A stretch of 9,088 nucleotides of DNA from Verrucomicrobiota bacterium (GCA_947464705.1 CANHYD010000077.1:1-9088), one strand, 5' to 3'; positions 1-5,980 are shown, counted from the first letter of the stretch. The notes: generated by a model from the letters alone, not told the origin. Numbers and translations are program-made.

Positions 1-1573
1 CAAACTCCGGCCAACTGACCGGGAACATCTCTGCAGACGCGTTGAGCTTCATGGTGCAGGACCCCAGGGGGATCATGCTGTGGCAGAGCGATAGGTCCTT
101 GGATTCCAGACGACGCAGATACCGAAGCATCTCGGTCTCGCTGCGGTGTTTCTGAAAGACCGAATGGGTCAGGAAGGTGCTGGAACGTTGCGGCAGCACC
201 GGAGCGCACGCCGACAAGTCTTCCAGGGCGAAAGGCAACGACTGCCCCCCATGAAAGGCTTTGAGAATTTGCAGCACCTCCTCCAGGCCGGTGGTTTCAT
301 CCAATGCGATACCAATACGCTGCGCATCCAGGCGACGAAGGTTGATATGGAGCGCCTCGGCGGCCTTGTGCACGGACGCCGCATCGGGCACTAGCACTGT
401 CAGCGTGTCGAAGAACGTGTCTGCGGCCAGTCGGCCCCCCAACCGCTGGAGCCCCGCCGCCAGGAGTCCTGTCAGTCCATGAACCCGTCGGGCGATGGCC
501 GTCAGGCCCTCGGGCCCATGGTAGGCTGCGTAGGCCATGGCCATGTTGGCCAGGAGCGCCTGGGCCGTGCAAATGTTCGAGGTCGCCTTCTCGCGTCGGA
601 TGTGTTGCTCGCGGGTCCCCAGTGACAACCGCAAGGCGGGGCGTCCGCGGGAGTCCTTAGAGACGCCCACCAAGCGACCCGGCATGGATCGCTTAAATGC
701 ATCCCGAGTCGCAAAATAGGCCGCATGCGGACCACCAAAACCCAGCGGCACACCAAAGCGCTGGGCACTACCGACGGCAACATCGGCACCCCATTCGCCC
801 GGAGTTTTCAACAGCGTCAACGCCAGCAAATCCGCGGCGAAGACCACCAAAGCACCGGCTTCATGGGCTGCTTTCACCAATCGGGAATAATCCCCCACCT
901 CGCCCGAGCTCCCCGGATATTGGATCAAGACACCGAAAACCTCGGGCCCGAGCGACGCTTGCCTCCAATCGCCCACCACGACCTGCAGCCCCAACGCCTC
1001 GGCCCGTGTGCGCACCAAATCGATGTTTTGCGGGTGGCAGTCCGAAGCGATCCAGAACGTGTTGCGATCAGCATCCGCCTCTTTGACTCGACGGCACAGG
1101 GTCATCGCCTCGGCGCAAGCCGTAGCCTCGTCCAGAAGGGACGCGTTGGAAATGTCCAACCCCGTCAGATCGCACACCATGGTCTGGAAGTTCAGTAATC
1201 CCTCCAAACGGCCCTGGGAGATCTCCGCTTGATAGGGGGTGTACTGCGTGTACCAACCCGGATTCTCCAGAATGTTTCGCTGAATCACCGGCGGCGTGAT
1301 CGTGTCGTGGTAGCCCAGACCGATGTAGGATTTGTAGACTTGGTTCTTGGCAGCGATGGAACGCAATCGACCCAGAGCGGCGGTTTCCCCCAAGGGCTGC
1401 GGAAGGCTCATTGGGTCATTCCGGCGAATCAGTGCGGGGACTGCGGCCGCCACCAAAGCATCCAACGAAGAATGGCCGCAGGCCTGAGCCATGGCGTCCC
1501 ACTCCTCAGGGCGAGGGCCGATATGGCGGTGGGCGAATGAATCGGGATGCTGAGACAGAGACGCAAGGCTCAT
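1..1573 (-). CDS. gcvP: Glycine dehydrogenase (glycine cleavage P-protein), N-terminal 524 residues, cut by window edge
   Basis: P-protein of the cytoplasmic glycine cleavage system, a PLP enzyme that decarboxylates glycine and passes the aminomethyl group to lipoylated H-protein. The minus strand reads without a stop from ATG at 1573-1571 (MSLASLSQHPDSFAHRHIGP) to the edge. Landmarks seen: FAHRHIGPR near residue 15; the block containing YIGLGY, ENPGWYTQYTPYQ and SQGRLE at about 82-120; LTGLDISNASLLDEATA after it; and PLGSCTMKLNASAEM near 500-515. Reading through from the first half into LGSCTMKLN shows the single-chain form (usually about 950 residues), not the split gcvPA/gcvPB form. The C-terminal domain with the PLP lysine is outside the window. 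No clear ribosome binding site precedes the start; a GC-rich hairpin lies 11-26 nt upstream. gcvT and gcvH are not adjacent here. Confidence 0.96.
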   Translation of the reverse strand, partial: MSLASLSQHPDSFAHRHIGPRPEEWDAMAQACGHSSLDALVAAAVPALIRRNDPMSLPQPLGETAALGRLRSIAAKNQVYKSYIGLGYHDTITPPVIQRNILENPGWYTQYTPYQAEISQGRLEGLLNFQTMVCDLTGLDISNASLLDEATACAEAMTLCRRVKEADADRNTFWIASDCHPQNIDLVRTRAEALGLQVVVGDWRQASLGPEVFGVLIQYPGSSGEVGDYSRLVKAAHEAGALVVFAADLLALTLLKTPGEWGADVAVGSAQRFGVPLGFGGPHAAYFATRDAFKRSMPGRLVGVSKDSRGRPALRLSLGTREQHIRREKATSNICTAQALLANMAMAYAAYHGPEGLTAIARRVHGLTGLLAAGLQRLGGRLAADTFFDTLTVLVPDAASVHKAAEALHINLRRLDAQRIGIALDETTGLEEVLQILKAFHGGQSLPFALEDLSACAPVLPQRSSTFLTHSVFQKHRSETEMLRYLRRLESKDLSLCHSMIPLGSCTMKLNASAEMFPVSWPEF

Positions 1574-1584
1574 GGATTGGAGAA

Positions 1585-1600
1585 CCCCGCACGAGCGGGG
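1585..1600 (-). other. GC hairpin just upstream of gcvP start
   Basis: CCCCGC (1585-1590) and GCGGGG (1595-1600) form a perfect 6-bp stem with a 4-nt loop. On the gcvP transcript it ends about 11 nt before the ATG, where a ribosome binding site would normally lie. It may influence translation initiation, but this is inference only. Confidence 0.4.
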
Positions 1601-1656
1601 AGCGCAAAGCTACGTCTGCCCCCCATCCAGGCAAGCGAGACCTTGGCCCCCCTTCT

Positions 1657-1685
1657 AAAAAACAGAGAGCCTGTCCCTAGGCTCT
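1657..1685 (-). terminator. Repeat-derived terminator-like hairpin upstream of gcvP
   Basis: Read on the minus strand, AGAGCCT (1685-1679), a 6-nt loop AGGGAC, and AGGCTCT (1672-1666) form a 7-bp perfect stem. It is followed by CTG and six T residues (1662-1657). This has the shape of an intrinsic terminator. It contains the first copy of the repeat and points toward gcvP, ending about 84 nt before its start codon. It could attenuate gcvP or block transcription arriving from the hisC side. Confidence 0.5.
1668..1678 (+). repeat. REP-like repeat copy 1 (AGCCTGTCCCT)
   Basis: Exact copy of the 11-bp core, preceded by AG. It is followed directly by AGGCTCT, which makes a local inverted repeat with AGAGCCT. 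It lies in the gcvP/hisC intergenic region. Confidence 0.8.
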
Positions 1686-1748
1686 ATTTCGACCGTCTTG
1701 GAATCCGGTTGATCACATCGAAGCCCCACTGTCGTTCCCGGTCACCAG

Positions 1749-1759
1749 AGCCTGTCCCT
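1749..1759 (+). repeat. REP-like repeat copy 2
   Basis: Exact AGCCTGTCCCT preceded by AG. It forms a direct tandem with copy 3, start to start 22 nt. Confidence 0.8.
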
Positions 1760-1770
1760 TGAGTCGCCCT

Positions 1771-1781
1771 AGCCTGTCCCT
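1771..1781 (+). repeat. REP-like repeat copy 3
   Basis: Exact AGCCTGTCCCT in the same orientation as copy 2, but preceded by CT instead of AG, so the conserved unit is the 11-mer. Confidence 0.8.
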
Positions 1782-1865
1782 GGATCGATGGAATCCCATC
1801 CAAACTGACCGATCGGTCCGCATCCTCGGAGATTGTCCTTTGGTGGAACCGAATCGAATGCTAAG

Positions 1866-1876
1866 AGCCTGTCCCT
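1866..1876 (+). repeat. REP-like repeat copy 4
   Basis: Exact AGCCTGTCCCT preceded by AAG, located 41 nt before the hisC start codon and so probably in the hisC leader. Confidence 0.8.
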
Positions 1877-1879
1877 AAG

Positions 1880-1906
1880 CCGGTGGCTGCCGCTCAGCCG
1901 TTCCGG
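1880..1906 (+). other. Hairpin in the hisC leader
   Basis: GGCTG (1885-1889) pairs with CAGCC (1895-1899) around a 5-nt loop. CCGG at 1880-1883 and 1903-1906 can extend the stem across a small internal loop. It ends 11 nt before the GTG start of hisC, where no Shine-Dalgarno sequence is visible. A role in translation is possible but unproven. Confidence 0.35.
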
Positions 1907-1917
1907 TCCAAAACGCT

Positions 1918-3066
1918 GTGTCGAAACATTCCTATCGCAACGGATCACCAGCCAAGTTGGTTCGCCCCTTGGTCCGCGAGCTGCATGCCTATGTGCCGGG
2001 TGAGCAACCCAAGGTGAAAGGGTTGATCAAACTCAATACCAACGAGAACCCCTATCCGCCGGCACCGAAGGTTTTATCGGCAATGCGGGCGGCGATTGAT
2101 GGCCGAATGAGGTTGTACCCCAACCCCTCGGCTCAATTGCTGCGGGAACAATTGGCCACCCTGCACCGGTGCTCTCCTGATCAGATCATCATCGGAAATG
2201 GCTCGGACGAATTACTGGCGCTGGGGGTCCGAGCCTTCGTGGAGCCTGCGACCAACAGAGATTCCACCGCGAGCGAGTCTTCCAAAAGCCGAGTCCAATA
2301 CTTTTGGCCCAGCTACTCGCTCTACCCCGTTCTGGCCGAAACGCACGGAGCCACCCCGTATCCCGTGCCGCTGCAGGGGGATTTTACAATCCCCTCGGTT
2401 CCCCAGCTGCGTCGCGGCAAGCGTTGGGACTTCCAGGCGGCACTGACCTTCGTCACCACCCCGAATGCACCGAGTGGTCGCGGATACTCCACCCAAGAGC
2501 TGGACGCCCTGTGCAGCGCCATGAAAGGGGTGGTGGTCCTGGACGAGGCTTACGTGGACTTCGCAGATGAGAACGCCTTGGAGCTGTGCCTCAAGCATCC
2601 CCATGTGATCATTTCTCGAACCTTCTCCAAGGCCTATTCGTTGTGCTTCCAACGGATCGGCTACTGGGTCGGCCATCCCGAATTGATCGCTGCACTGCAC
2701 CGGATTCGAGACAGCTACAACGTTAATGGATTGGGGCAAATCGCGGCATCCGCCACCCTCCTAGCCCTTCCCTACTACCAGCGCAACTTCCGACGGGTCA
2801 TTAAATCCCGGAGTCGGATGGCCCAAGCATTGACCGACCTGGGTTGGCAGGTTCTACCCTCCCAGACCAACTTCATCTTGGCCCGACCGCCGGGTCCACC
2901 GGCGCGTCAGTGGCTGGACGACCTGCGCCAGAAAAAAATCCTGGTTCGGTGGTTCGCAGCAGCCGATCTGGAATCTTATCTGCGGATTACGATTGGGTCC
3001 GAATCGGAAATGGACACCCTCTTGAAGACCATCCGCAGCTTGTCGGCATCAAAAACCACTCGCTGA
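1918..3066 (+). CDS. hisC: Histidinol-phosphate aminotransferase
   Basis: Cytoplasmic PLP fold-type I aminotransferase of histidine biosynthesis, converting imidazole-acetol phosphate to L-histidinol phosphate with glutamate as amino donor. The 382 residues show the HisC signatures: AYVPGEQP and LIKLNTNENPYPP (about 24-48), GNGSDE (93-98), WPSYSLY (130-136), TPNAPSG (181-187), DEAYVDF (209-215), SRTFSKAY with the probable Schiff-base lysine K238, QRIGY with phosphate-binding R246, and LRITIG with carboxylate-binding R356. Start is GTG at 1918; it is preferred because the family's N-terminal block begins right after it, and the next ATG would remove conserved sequence. A short polar insertion (about 112-126) precedes the WPSYSLY block. 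No good Shine-Dalgarno is seen. It is followed 33 nt later by pgsA, probably in one transcript. Confidence 0.95.
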   Translation: MSKHSYRNGSPAKLVRPLVRELHAYVPGEQPKVKGLIKLNTNENPYPPAPKVLSAMRAAIDGRMRLYPNPSAQLLREQLATLHRCSPDQIIIGNGSDELLALGVRAFVEPATNRDSTASESSKSRVQYFWPSYSLYPVLAETHGATPYPVPLQGDFTIPSVPQLRRGKRWDFQAALTFVTTPNAPSGRGYSTQELDALCSAMKGVVVLDEAYVDFADENALELCLKHPHVIISRTFSKAYSLCFQRIGYWVGHPELIAALHRIRDSYNVNGLGQIAASATLLALPYYQRNFRRVIKSRSRMAQALTDLGWQVLPSQTNFILARPPGPPARQWLDDLRQKKILVRWFAAADLESYLRITIGSESEMDTLLKTIRSLSASKTTR

Positions 3067-3099
3067 GTCCCGCCGCTCCACGACACACTACACCGGCTG

Positions 3100-3690
3100 A
3101 TGAATCTTCCCAACCAATTGACCGTCTCCCGTTTCGCGCTGACGGGCTTGTTTTGGGTGGCGGCATTCGCTCCGTTTCCTGGAAATCGCTCGTGGGCACT
3201 GGTCCTCTTCAGCTTGGCGAGTCTCACCGACTTCCTCGATGGAAAGATCGCCCGGGAGCGCAAACTGATTACTGCCTTTGGAACGCTGATGGACCCCTTG
3301 GCGGACAAGATTCTCACCTGTTCCGCCTTCATCGCCTTCATCGAACTGAGACAAATCGAAGCATGGATGGTGGCGGTGATTGTCGGCCGAGAACTCGCCA
3401 TCACCGGACTCCGCCTGCTGGCGGCCTCCAAGAGCGTCGTTTTGGCTGCCGAGCGACTGGGCAAGCACAAGACGGTGTCCCAAATCACCACCATCCTGGC
3501 CACCCTCTTGGCCATGAGCTACCCGCAATGGGGATCAGTCGGCGAAGCCATTTTCGCTTGGCCAGTGCTGGGCAGGCCTTGGATCATCGCCTTTGCACAA
3601 GCTACTCAATGGATCGCTGTGGCCCTGACCCTTTATAGCGGTGCCACCTACCTTTGGCGGAACCGCGAACTGTATCTTCAGGACATGTAA
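3100..3690 (+). CDS. pgsA: CDP-diacylglycerol--glycerol-3-phosphate 3-phosphatidyltransferase
   Basis: Integral inner-membrane enzyme that makes phosphatidylglycerophosphate from CDP-diacylglycerol and glycerol-3-phosphate, the committed step to phosphatidylglycerol and cardiolipin. The 196 residues match the usual PgsA length and begin with the typical NLPNQLTVSRF. The CDP-alcohol phosphatidyltransferase signature is complete: D44, D47-G48, A51-R52, G61, D65 and D69, with the expected spacing. Several hydrophobic membrane segments are visible (about 10-25, 31-44, 71-83, 90-108, 127-140 and 160-186). It lies 33 nt after hisC in the same direction and faces the cysO-like gene convergently across 85 nt. 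No clear terminator is seen in that gap, only a 5-bp GCCGG/CCGGC stem without a T tract. The pairing with hisC is probably positional, not functional. Confidence 0.94.
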   Translation: MNLPNQLTVSRFALTGLFWVAAFAPFPGNRSWALVLFSLASLTDFLDGKIARERKLITAFGTLMDPLADKILTCSAFIAFIELRQIEAWMVAVIVGRELAITGLRLLAASKSVVLAAERLGKHKTVSQITTILATLLAMSYPQWGSVGEAIFAWPVLGRPWIIAFAQATQWIAVALTLYSGATYLWRNRELYLQDM

Positions 3691-3775
3691 AGCCGGCAGC
3701 AGGTTCCGGCGTATTCCAGGCAGAACCAGAGCCGGACCTGTGAATGGAATCCGCGTGCCGTCCCGCAGGCTCGTC

Positions 3776-4048
3776 TCAACCGCCCGCAAAGGCAGGTATC
3801 AAACGCACCGAATCCCCGGAATGGACCGGCGTCTGAAGCTCCCGAAGAAACCGAATGTCCTCGTCGTTGACGAGAACCAGAACCGAGCCACGGACCCTGC
3901 CATCAGGCTGACACAGCCGATCATAAATGCCATTGAAGCGCTCCTGCAATTGGCGGAGCACCTCCCCCAGGGTTCCGGGGCCGACTTCGACGGCCTCTTC
4001 CCCGCCACACAGTCGACGAAGTTGAGGCGGGATTAGAACTTCGACCAT
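3776..4048 (-). CDS. CysO/MoaD/ThiS-family sulfur carrier protein
   Basis: Small ubiquitin-fold (beta-grasp) protein of 90 residues ending in AFAGG. In this family the C-terminal Gly-Gly is adenylated by an E1-like MoeB/ThiF enzyme and converted to a thiocarboxylate that delivers sulfur. VLVNDEDIRFL (about 57-67) and GDSVRLIPAFAGG (78-90) resemble, from memory, Mycobacterium CysO more than MoaD or ThiS. No extra residues follow GG, so no processing protease is needed before activation. It starts 37 nt after the threonine-synthase-like gene on the same strand, so the two are very probably cotranscribed under the SAM riboswitch. No E1-like enzyme, rhodanese or Mec-type protease is in the window. 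A sulfur donor role for the neighbouring PLP enzyme is inference; a molybdopterin or thiamine role is less likely here. Confidence 0.88.
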   Translation of the reverse strand: MVEVLIPPQLRRLCGGEEAVEVGPGTLGEVLRQLQERFNGIYDRLCQPDGRVRGSVLVLVNDEDIRFLRELQTPVHSGDSVRLIPAFAGG

Positions 4049-4085
4049 GGATTTGGAGGATGAAAGACTCCCAATGCCGACCCGA

Positions 4086-5351
4086 TCAGCGGGAACCCGC
4101 CACCTCGGTCTGATCGGAGGCCAACAGCGTCTCGAATTCCCGGAGGCTAGGCTTGATCACCCGCGATTCACCACAGTGGCCGAGCATTGCTTCCAGCGTT
4201 TTAAGTCCGTTACCGGTGATACACAGCACCGCACTGGAGTCGGCCGGGATTTTGCCTTGAGCGATGAGTTTCTTGGCCACACCCACGGTCACGCCGCCGG
4301 CCGTCTCGGCAAAGATCCCCTCCGTTTCAGCGAGCAGTCGGATGCCCTCGCGGATTTCGTCGTCCGAGACGTCCTCCCCGTGGCCGCCGGTCTCCTTCAT
4401 GACCTTGAGTGCGTAGAAGCCGTCGGCCGGAGTCCCGATCGCCAACGACTTGGCAATGGTGTTGGGCTTCACTGGCTTGAAGAAATCCAACCCCGCTTTC
4501 TGCGCGGTCGTGATGGGAGAGCAACCGGTCGCTTGGGCTCCGTGGATTTTCCACCCATGGCTCTGCACCAATCCGAGCTTGGAAAACTCCTGATAGCTCT
4601 TGTGGATCTTCGTCAGCAACGAACCGGAGGCCATGCAAACCACCGTGTGCTCGGGAATCTTCCACCCCATCTGTTCCTGGATCTCAAAGCCCATGCTCTT
4701 GGATCCCTCCGCGTAATAGGGCCGCATATTGACGTTCACAAAGGCCCATCCGTACTTGCCGGCGATCTCCGCACACAACCGGTTCACCTCGTCATAATGT
4801 CCGCGAATGGCGACGACATTGGCCCCGTAGACCAGAGAATTGACGACCTTTCCCTGCTCCAGGTCCGAGGGAATGAAGACATAGCAGTGAAGCCCCGCGG
4901 CCGCGGCATTGGCCGCCACCGAATTGGCCAGGTTGCCCGTGGACGCGCAGGCGACGGTCTTGAATCCGAGTTCCACCGAGCGACTCAGTGCAACGCTCAC
5001 CACTCGGTCCTTGAAGGACAGTGTCGGATAGTTGACTGCGTCGTTCTTGATCCACAATTCGCGAATCCCCAGTCGGGCAGCCAGACGATCTGCCTTGATC
5101 AATGGGGTGTACCCCACCTTGGCTCCAACCGTCGGTTCACCGGCAATCGGGAGGAGTTCCCGGTAGCGCCACATGTTCTGGGGACGCGAACAAATCTTCT
5201 CTCGGGTGAGACTCTGGCGGATGCGCTCGTAGTCATAAGCCACCTCCAGCGGCCCAAAATCGAACTCGCAAACATGTGTGGCCCCCAGGGGGTATTCTCG
5301 ACCGCACTCCCGGCACTTCAGTGCCTTCATGAATCCGTTGCTCTGGCTCAT
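4086..5351 (-). CDS. thrC: Threonine-synthase-like PLP enzyme under SAM riboswitch control
   Basis: PLP fold-type II enzyme of 421 residues, closest by motifs to threonine synthase (O-phosphohomoserine to threonine). An N-terminal zinc-ribbon-like segment has C13-x-x-C16 and C28, but D31 stands where a fourth cysteine is often found (VCEFDFGPLEV). Next come GYTPLIKADRL (80-90), NYPTLSFKDR with probable Schiff-base lysine K114, ASTGNLANSVAANAA (136-150), the phosphate-loop region MASGSLLTKI (240-249), ATGCSPI (274-280) and the C-terminal CITGNGLK (377-384). ATG at 5351 is preceded by a weak Shine-Dalgarno-like GGTGAT with 8-nt spacing; M8 is an alternative start. It follows a SAM-I riboswitch and precedes a CysO-like sulfur carrier. 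That context suggests a sulfhydrylation role in homocysteine/methionine synthesis instead of, or in addition to, threonine synthesis. Family is certain; substrate is not, so the symbol is provisional. Confidence 0.9.
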   Translation of the reverse strand: MSQSNGFMKALKCRECGREYPLGATHVCEFDFGPLEVAYDYERIRQSLTREKICSRPQNMWRYRELLPIAGEPTVGAKVGYTPLIKADRLAARLGIRELWIKNDAVNYPTLSFKDRVVSVALSRSVELGFKTVACASTGNLANSVAANAAAAGLHCYVFIPSDLEQGKVVNSLVYGANVVAIRGHYDEVNRLCAEIAGKYGWAFVNVNMRPYYAEGSKSMGFEIQEQMGWKIPEHTVVCMASGSLLTKIHKSYQEFSKLGLVQSHGWKIHGAQATGCSPITTAQKAGLDFFKPVKPNTIAKSLAIGTPADGFYALKVMKETGGHGEDVSDDEIREGIRLLAETEGIFAETAGGVTVGVAKKLIAQGKIPADSSAVLCITGNGLKTLEAMLGHCGESRVIKPSLREFETLLASDQTEVAGSR

Positions 5352-5354
5352 AAG

Positions 5355-5410
5355 AAAAAATCACCACCGCGGCGATCTGTCAGCGCACATCTGAAAAACC
5401 GTCGCGGTGG
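5355..5410 (-). other. Second leader hairpin over the thrC-like gene's ribosome binding region
   Basis: On the transcript CCACCGCG (5410-5403) can pair with CGCGGTGG (5371-5364), an 8-bp stem with a 31-nt loop. It is followed within a few bases by six T residues (5360-5355). Its 3' arm overlaps the only Shine-Dalgarno-like sequence (GGTGAT, 5365-5360). It could sequester the ribosome binding site or act as a second weak terminator behind the riboswitch terminator. It is outside the S-box consensus. Confidence 0.4.
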
Positions 5411-5416
5411 GGGAAC

Positions 5417-5447
5417 AAAAAATCCCCTTCCGCAAAGCGAGAAGGGG
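5417..5447 (-). terminator. Riboswitch-controlled intrinsic terminator
   Basis: On the transcript CCCCTTC (5447-5441) pairs with GAAGGGG (5430-5424). The stem continues with CGC/GCG inside, one bulged base and an AAA/TTT apical loop, about 10 bp in all. It is followed by A and TTTTTT (5422-5417). The 5' arm overlaps CTTCTC (5444-5439), which can instead pair with GAGAAG (5471-5466). GAGAAG shares three bases with the 3' strand of riboswitch helix P1. This is the standard S-box switch: SAM stabilises P1, frees the terminator arm and stops transcription before the thrC-like gene. Confidence 0.9.
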
Positions 5448-5468
5448 TCTCCAACGGAGCCGACGCTT

Positions 5469-5586
5469 CTCATCTTCGCCGGAACTTTTTTAGTTCCGAC
5501 CGGATTTGGCACCTGGCCGTCGAGCACGTCAGCTCCACCGGTTGCCGTGGCTTCGTCGGGCCGTTCCCTCTGCCACTCTGGATGAG
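5469..5586 (-). ncRNA. SAM-I (S-box) riboswitch aptamer
   Basis: Read on the minus strand the order of S-box elements is complete. P1 5' is CTCATC (5586-5581). Next is CAGAGT and P2 GGC, then the kink-turn and core AGAGGGAACGGCCCGACGAA, then GCCACGGCAACC closing P2. An enlarged P3 contains an internal GAGC/GCTC hairpin and ends in GGTGCC. Next are AAATCC and P4 CGGAAC/GTTCCG (5498-5493 with 5485-5480) with an A-rich loop. P1 3' is GATGAG (5474-5469). The conserved GGCCC, GCAACC, GGTGCCAA and GATGAG blocks match the family. A terminator and a competing antiterminator follow, so SAM should switch expression off. It regulates the thrC-like and cysO-like genes, which points to methionine metabolism. 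Confidence 0.95.
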
Positions 5587-5613
5587 CGCCGCAGTTGCCT
5601 GCAGCAGCGGTAG

Positions 5614-5642
5614 TTAATCCGCGGCAGGACCCAATCTGTCAA
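5614..5642 (-). promoter_or_regulatory. Sigma70-like promoter for the SAM riboswitch operon
   Basis: On the minus strand a perfect -35 TTGACA (5642-5637) is followed after 17 nt by GATTAA (5619-5614), a weak -10 matching TATAAT at three of six positions. Transcription would begin near 5607, about 20 nt before riboswitch helix P1, as expected for an S-box leader. The -35 and the geometry are good; the -10 is poor. Confidence 0.55.
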
Positions 5643-5667
5643 AAGTTTTCTATCTTGAACCTGCATT

Positions 5668-5694
5668 TGAATCGGATCCGCCGGATCCAATTCA
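5668..5694. promoter_or_regulatory. 12-bp dyad upstream of the riboswitch promoter
   Basis: TGAATCGGATCC (5668-5679) and GGATCCAATTCA (5683-5694) are inverted repeats matching at 11 of 12 positions around a 3-nt spacer. The centre lies about 40 nt upstream of the -35 of the riboswitch promoter, a plausible place for a transcription factor operator. No T tract follows in either direction, so a terminator is unlikely. The factor is unknown. Confidence 0.4.
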
Positions 5695-5717
5695 TCGGAA
5701 CCCGAACCTCTGCGGAC

Positions 5718-5751
5718 GCCAAGTTGGAGCTCCAAGTCTTGAAAGCTTGGG
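5718..5751. promoter_or_regulatory. Overlapping inverted repeats in the divergent region
   Basis: TTGGAGCTCCAA (5724-5735) is a perfect 12-bp palindrome. The same stretch holds CCAAG (5732-5736) inverted to CTTGG (5746-5750), with an outer GCCAAG beginning at 5718. Such nested dyads can be operator sites, but there is no further evidence. Confidence 0.25.
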
Positions 5752-5787
5752 CGATGCAACCGTTACGGAAATTTCGATCCAAACAAG

Positions 5788-5798
5788 AGCCTGTCCCC
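5788..5798 (+). repeat. REP-like repeat copy 5 (one mismatch)
   Basis: AGCCTGTCCCC, differing from the core only in the last base and preceded by AAG as in copy 4. It lies in the divergent non-coding region. Confidence 0.7.
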
Positions 5799-5904
5799 AA
5801 TCCGGTTACGGATTCCCCAGACTCACGGACATCCGCCAACCAAAGAGGAGAACGCCTTGAATCCGAGCGCCATGAACCCGCCAACCCCAGTGGCGCTGAA
5901 TAGT

Positions 5905-5915
5905 AGCCTGTCCCT
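5905..5915 (+). repeat. REP-like repeat copy 6
   Basis: Exact AGCCTGTCCCT, 65 nt before the sufT start codon, in the same orientation as copies 1 to 5. Confidence 0.8.
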
Positions 5916-5980
5916 CATTGCCTATCCCCGATCGACCTTTGACTTCTCTTTCGTGGACTCCGCGCTAGTTTGAACCCGCC

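Larger units (their letters stand above)
1574..1917. other. Non-coding stretch between divergent gcvP and hisC, rich in short repeats
   Basis: These 344 bases carry no convincing gene. They hold four same-orientation copies of the AGCCTGTCCCT repeat (1668, 1749, 1771, 1866). They also hold a terminator-like hairpin built on the first copy, a GC-rich hairpin in front of gcvP and another in front of hisC. The promoters of both genes should be here, but I see no convincing -35/-10 pair for either. I looked for a glycine riboswitch on the gcvP side and found no recognisable aptamer. Confidence 0.75.
5587..5980. other. Divergent regulatory stretch between the SAM riboswitch and sufT
   Basis: These 394 bases hold no convincing gene. 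They contain the riboswitch promoter (5614-5642), a 12-bp dyad (5668-5694), overlapping inverted repeats (5718-5751), two copies of the AGCCTGTCCCT repeat (5788 and 5905) and the sufT upstream region. The repeat copy at 5788 lies between two direct GTTACGGA octamers (5762-5769 and 5805-5812). No good sigma70 promoter is recognisable for sufT. Confidence 0.65.

Noticed and set aside
1666..1876. CRISPR array
   Set aside because: The repeated unit is only 11 bp, spacing is irregular (22 to about 95 nt), and no cas gene is present.
1574..1917. Glycine riboswitch upstream of gcvP
   Set aside because: A common regulator of gcv genes, so I looked for its conserved blocks on the minus strand. Only simple hairpins and repeats are present.
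2844..3638. 264-codon plus-strand frame overlapping hisC and pgsA
   Set aside because: Out of frame with two well-supported genes and without family motifs.
3691..3775. Terminator between convergent pgsA and the cysO-like gene
   Set aside because: Only a 5-bp GCCGG/CCGGC stem without any T tract on either strand.
4047..5585. Long open frame (512 codons) on the plus strand opposite the thrC-like gene and riboswitch
   Set aside because: It is antisense to a clearly recognised PLP enzyme and to the S-box aptamer, has no recognisable motif, and is explained by high GC content.
5857..5973. Small frame from TTG (or ATG at 5872) with AGAGGAG upstream, ending just before sufT
   Set aside because: It has a good purine motif, but it spans a repeat copy, has no recognisable product, and uses a rare start codon. 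Kept only as a possible leader peptide.
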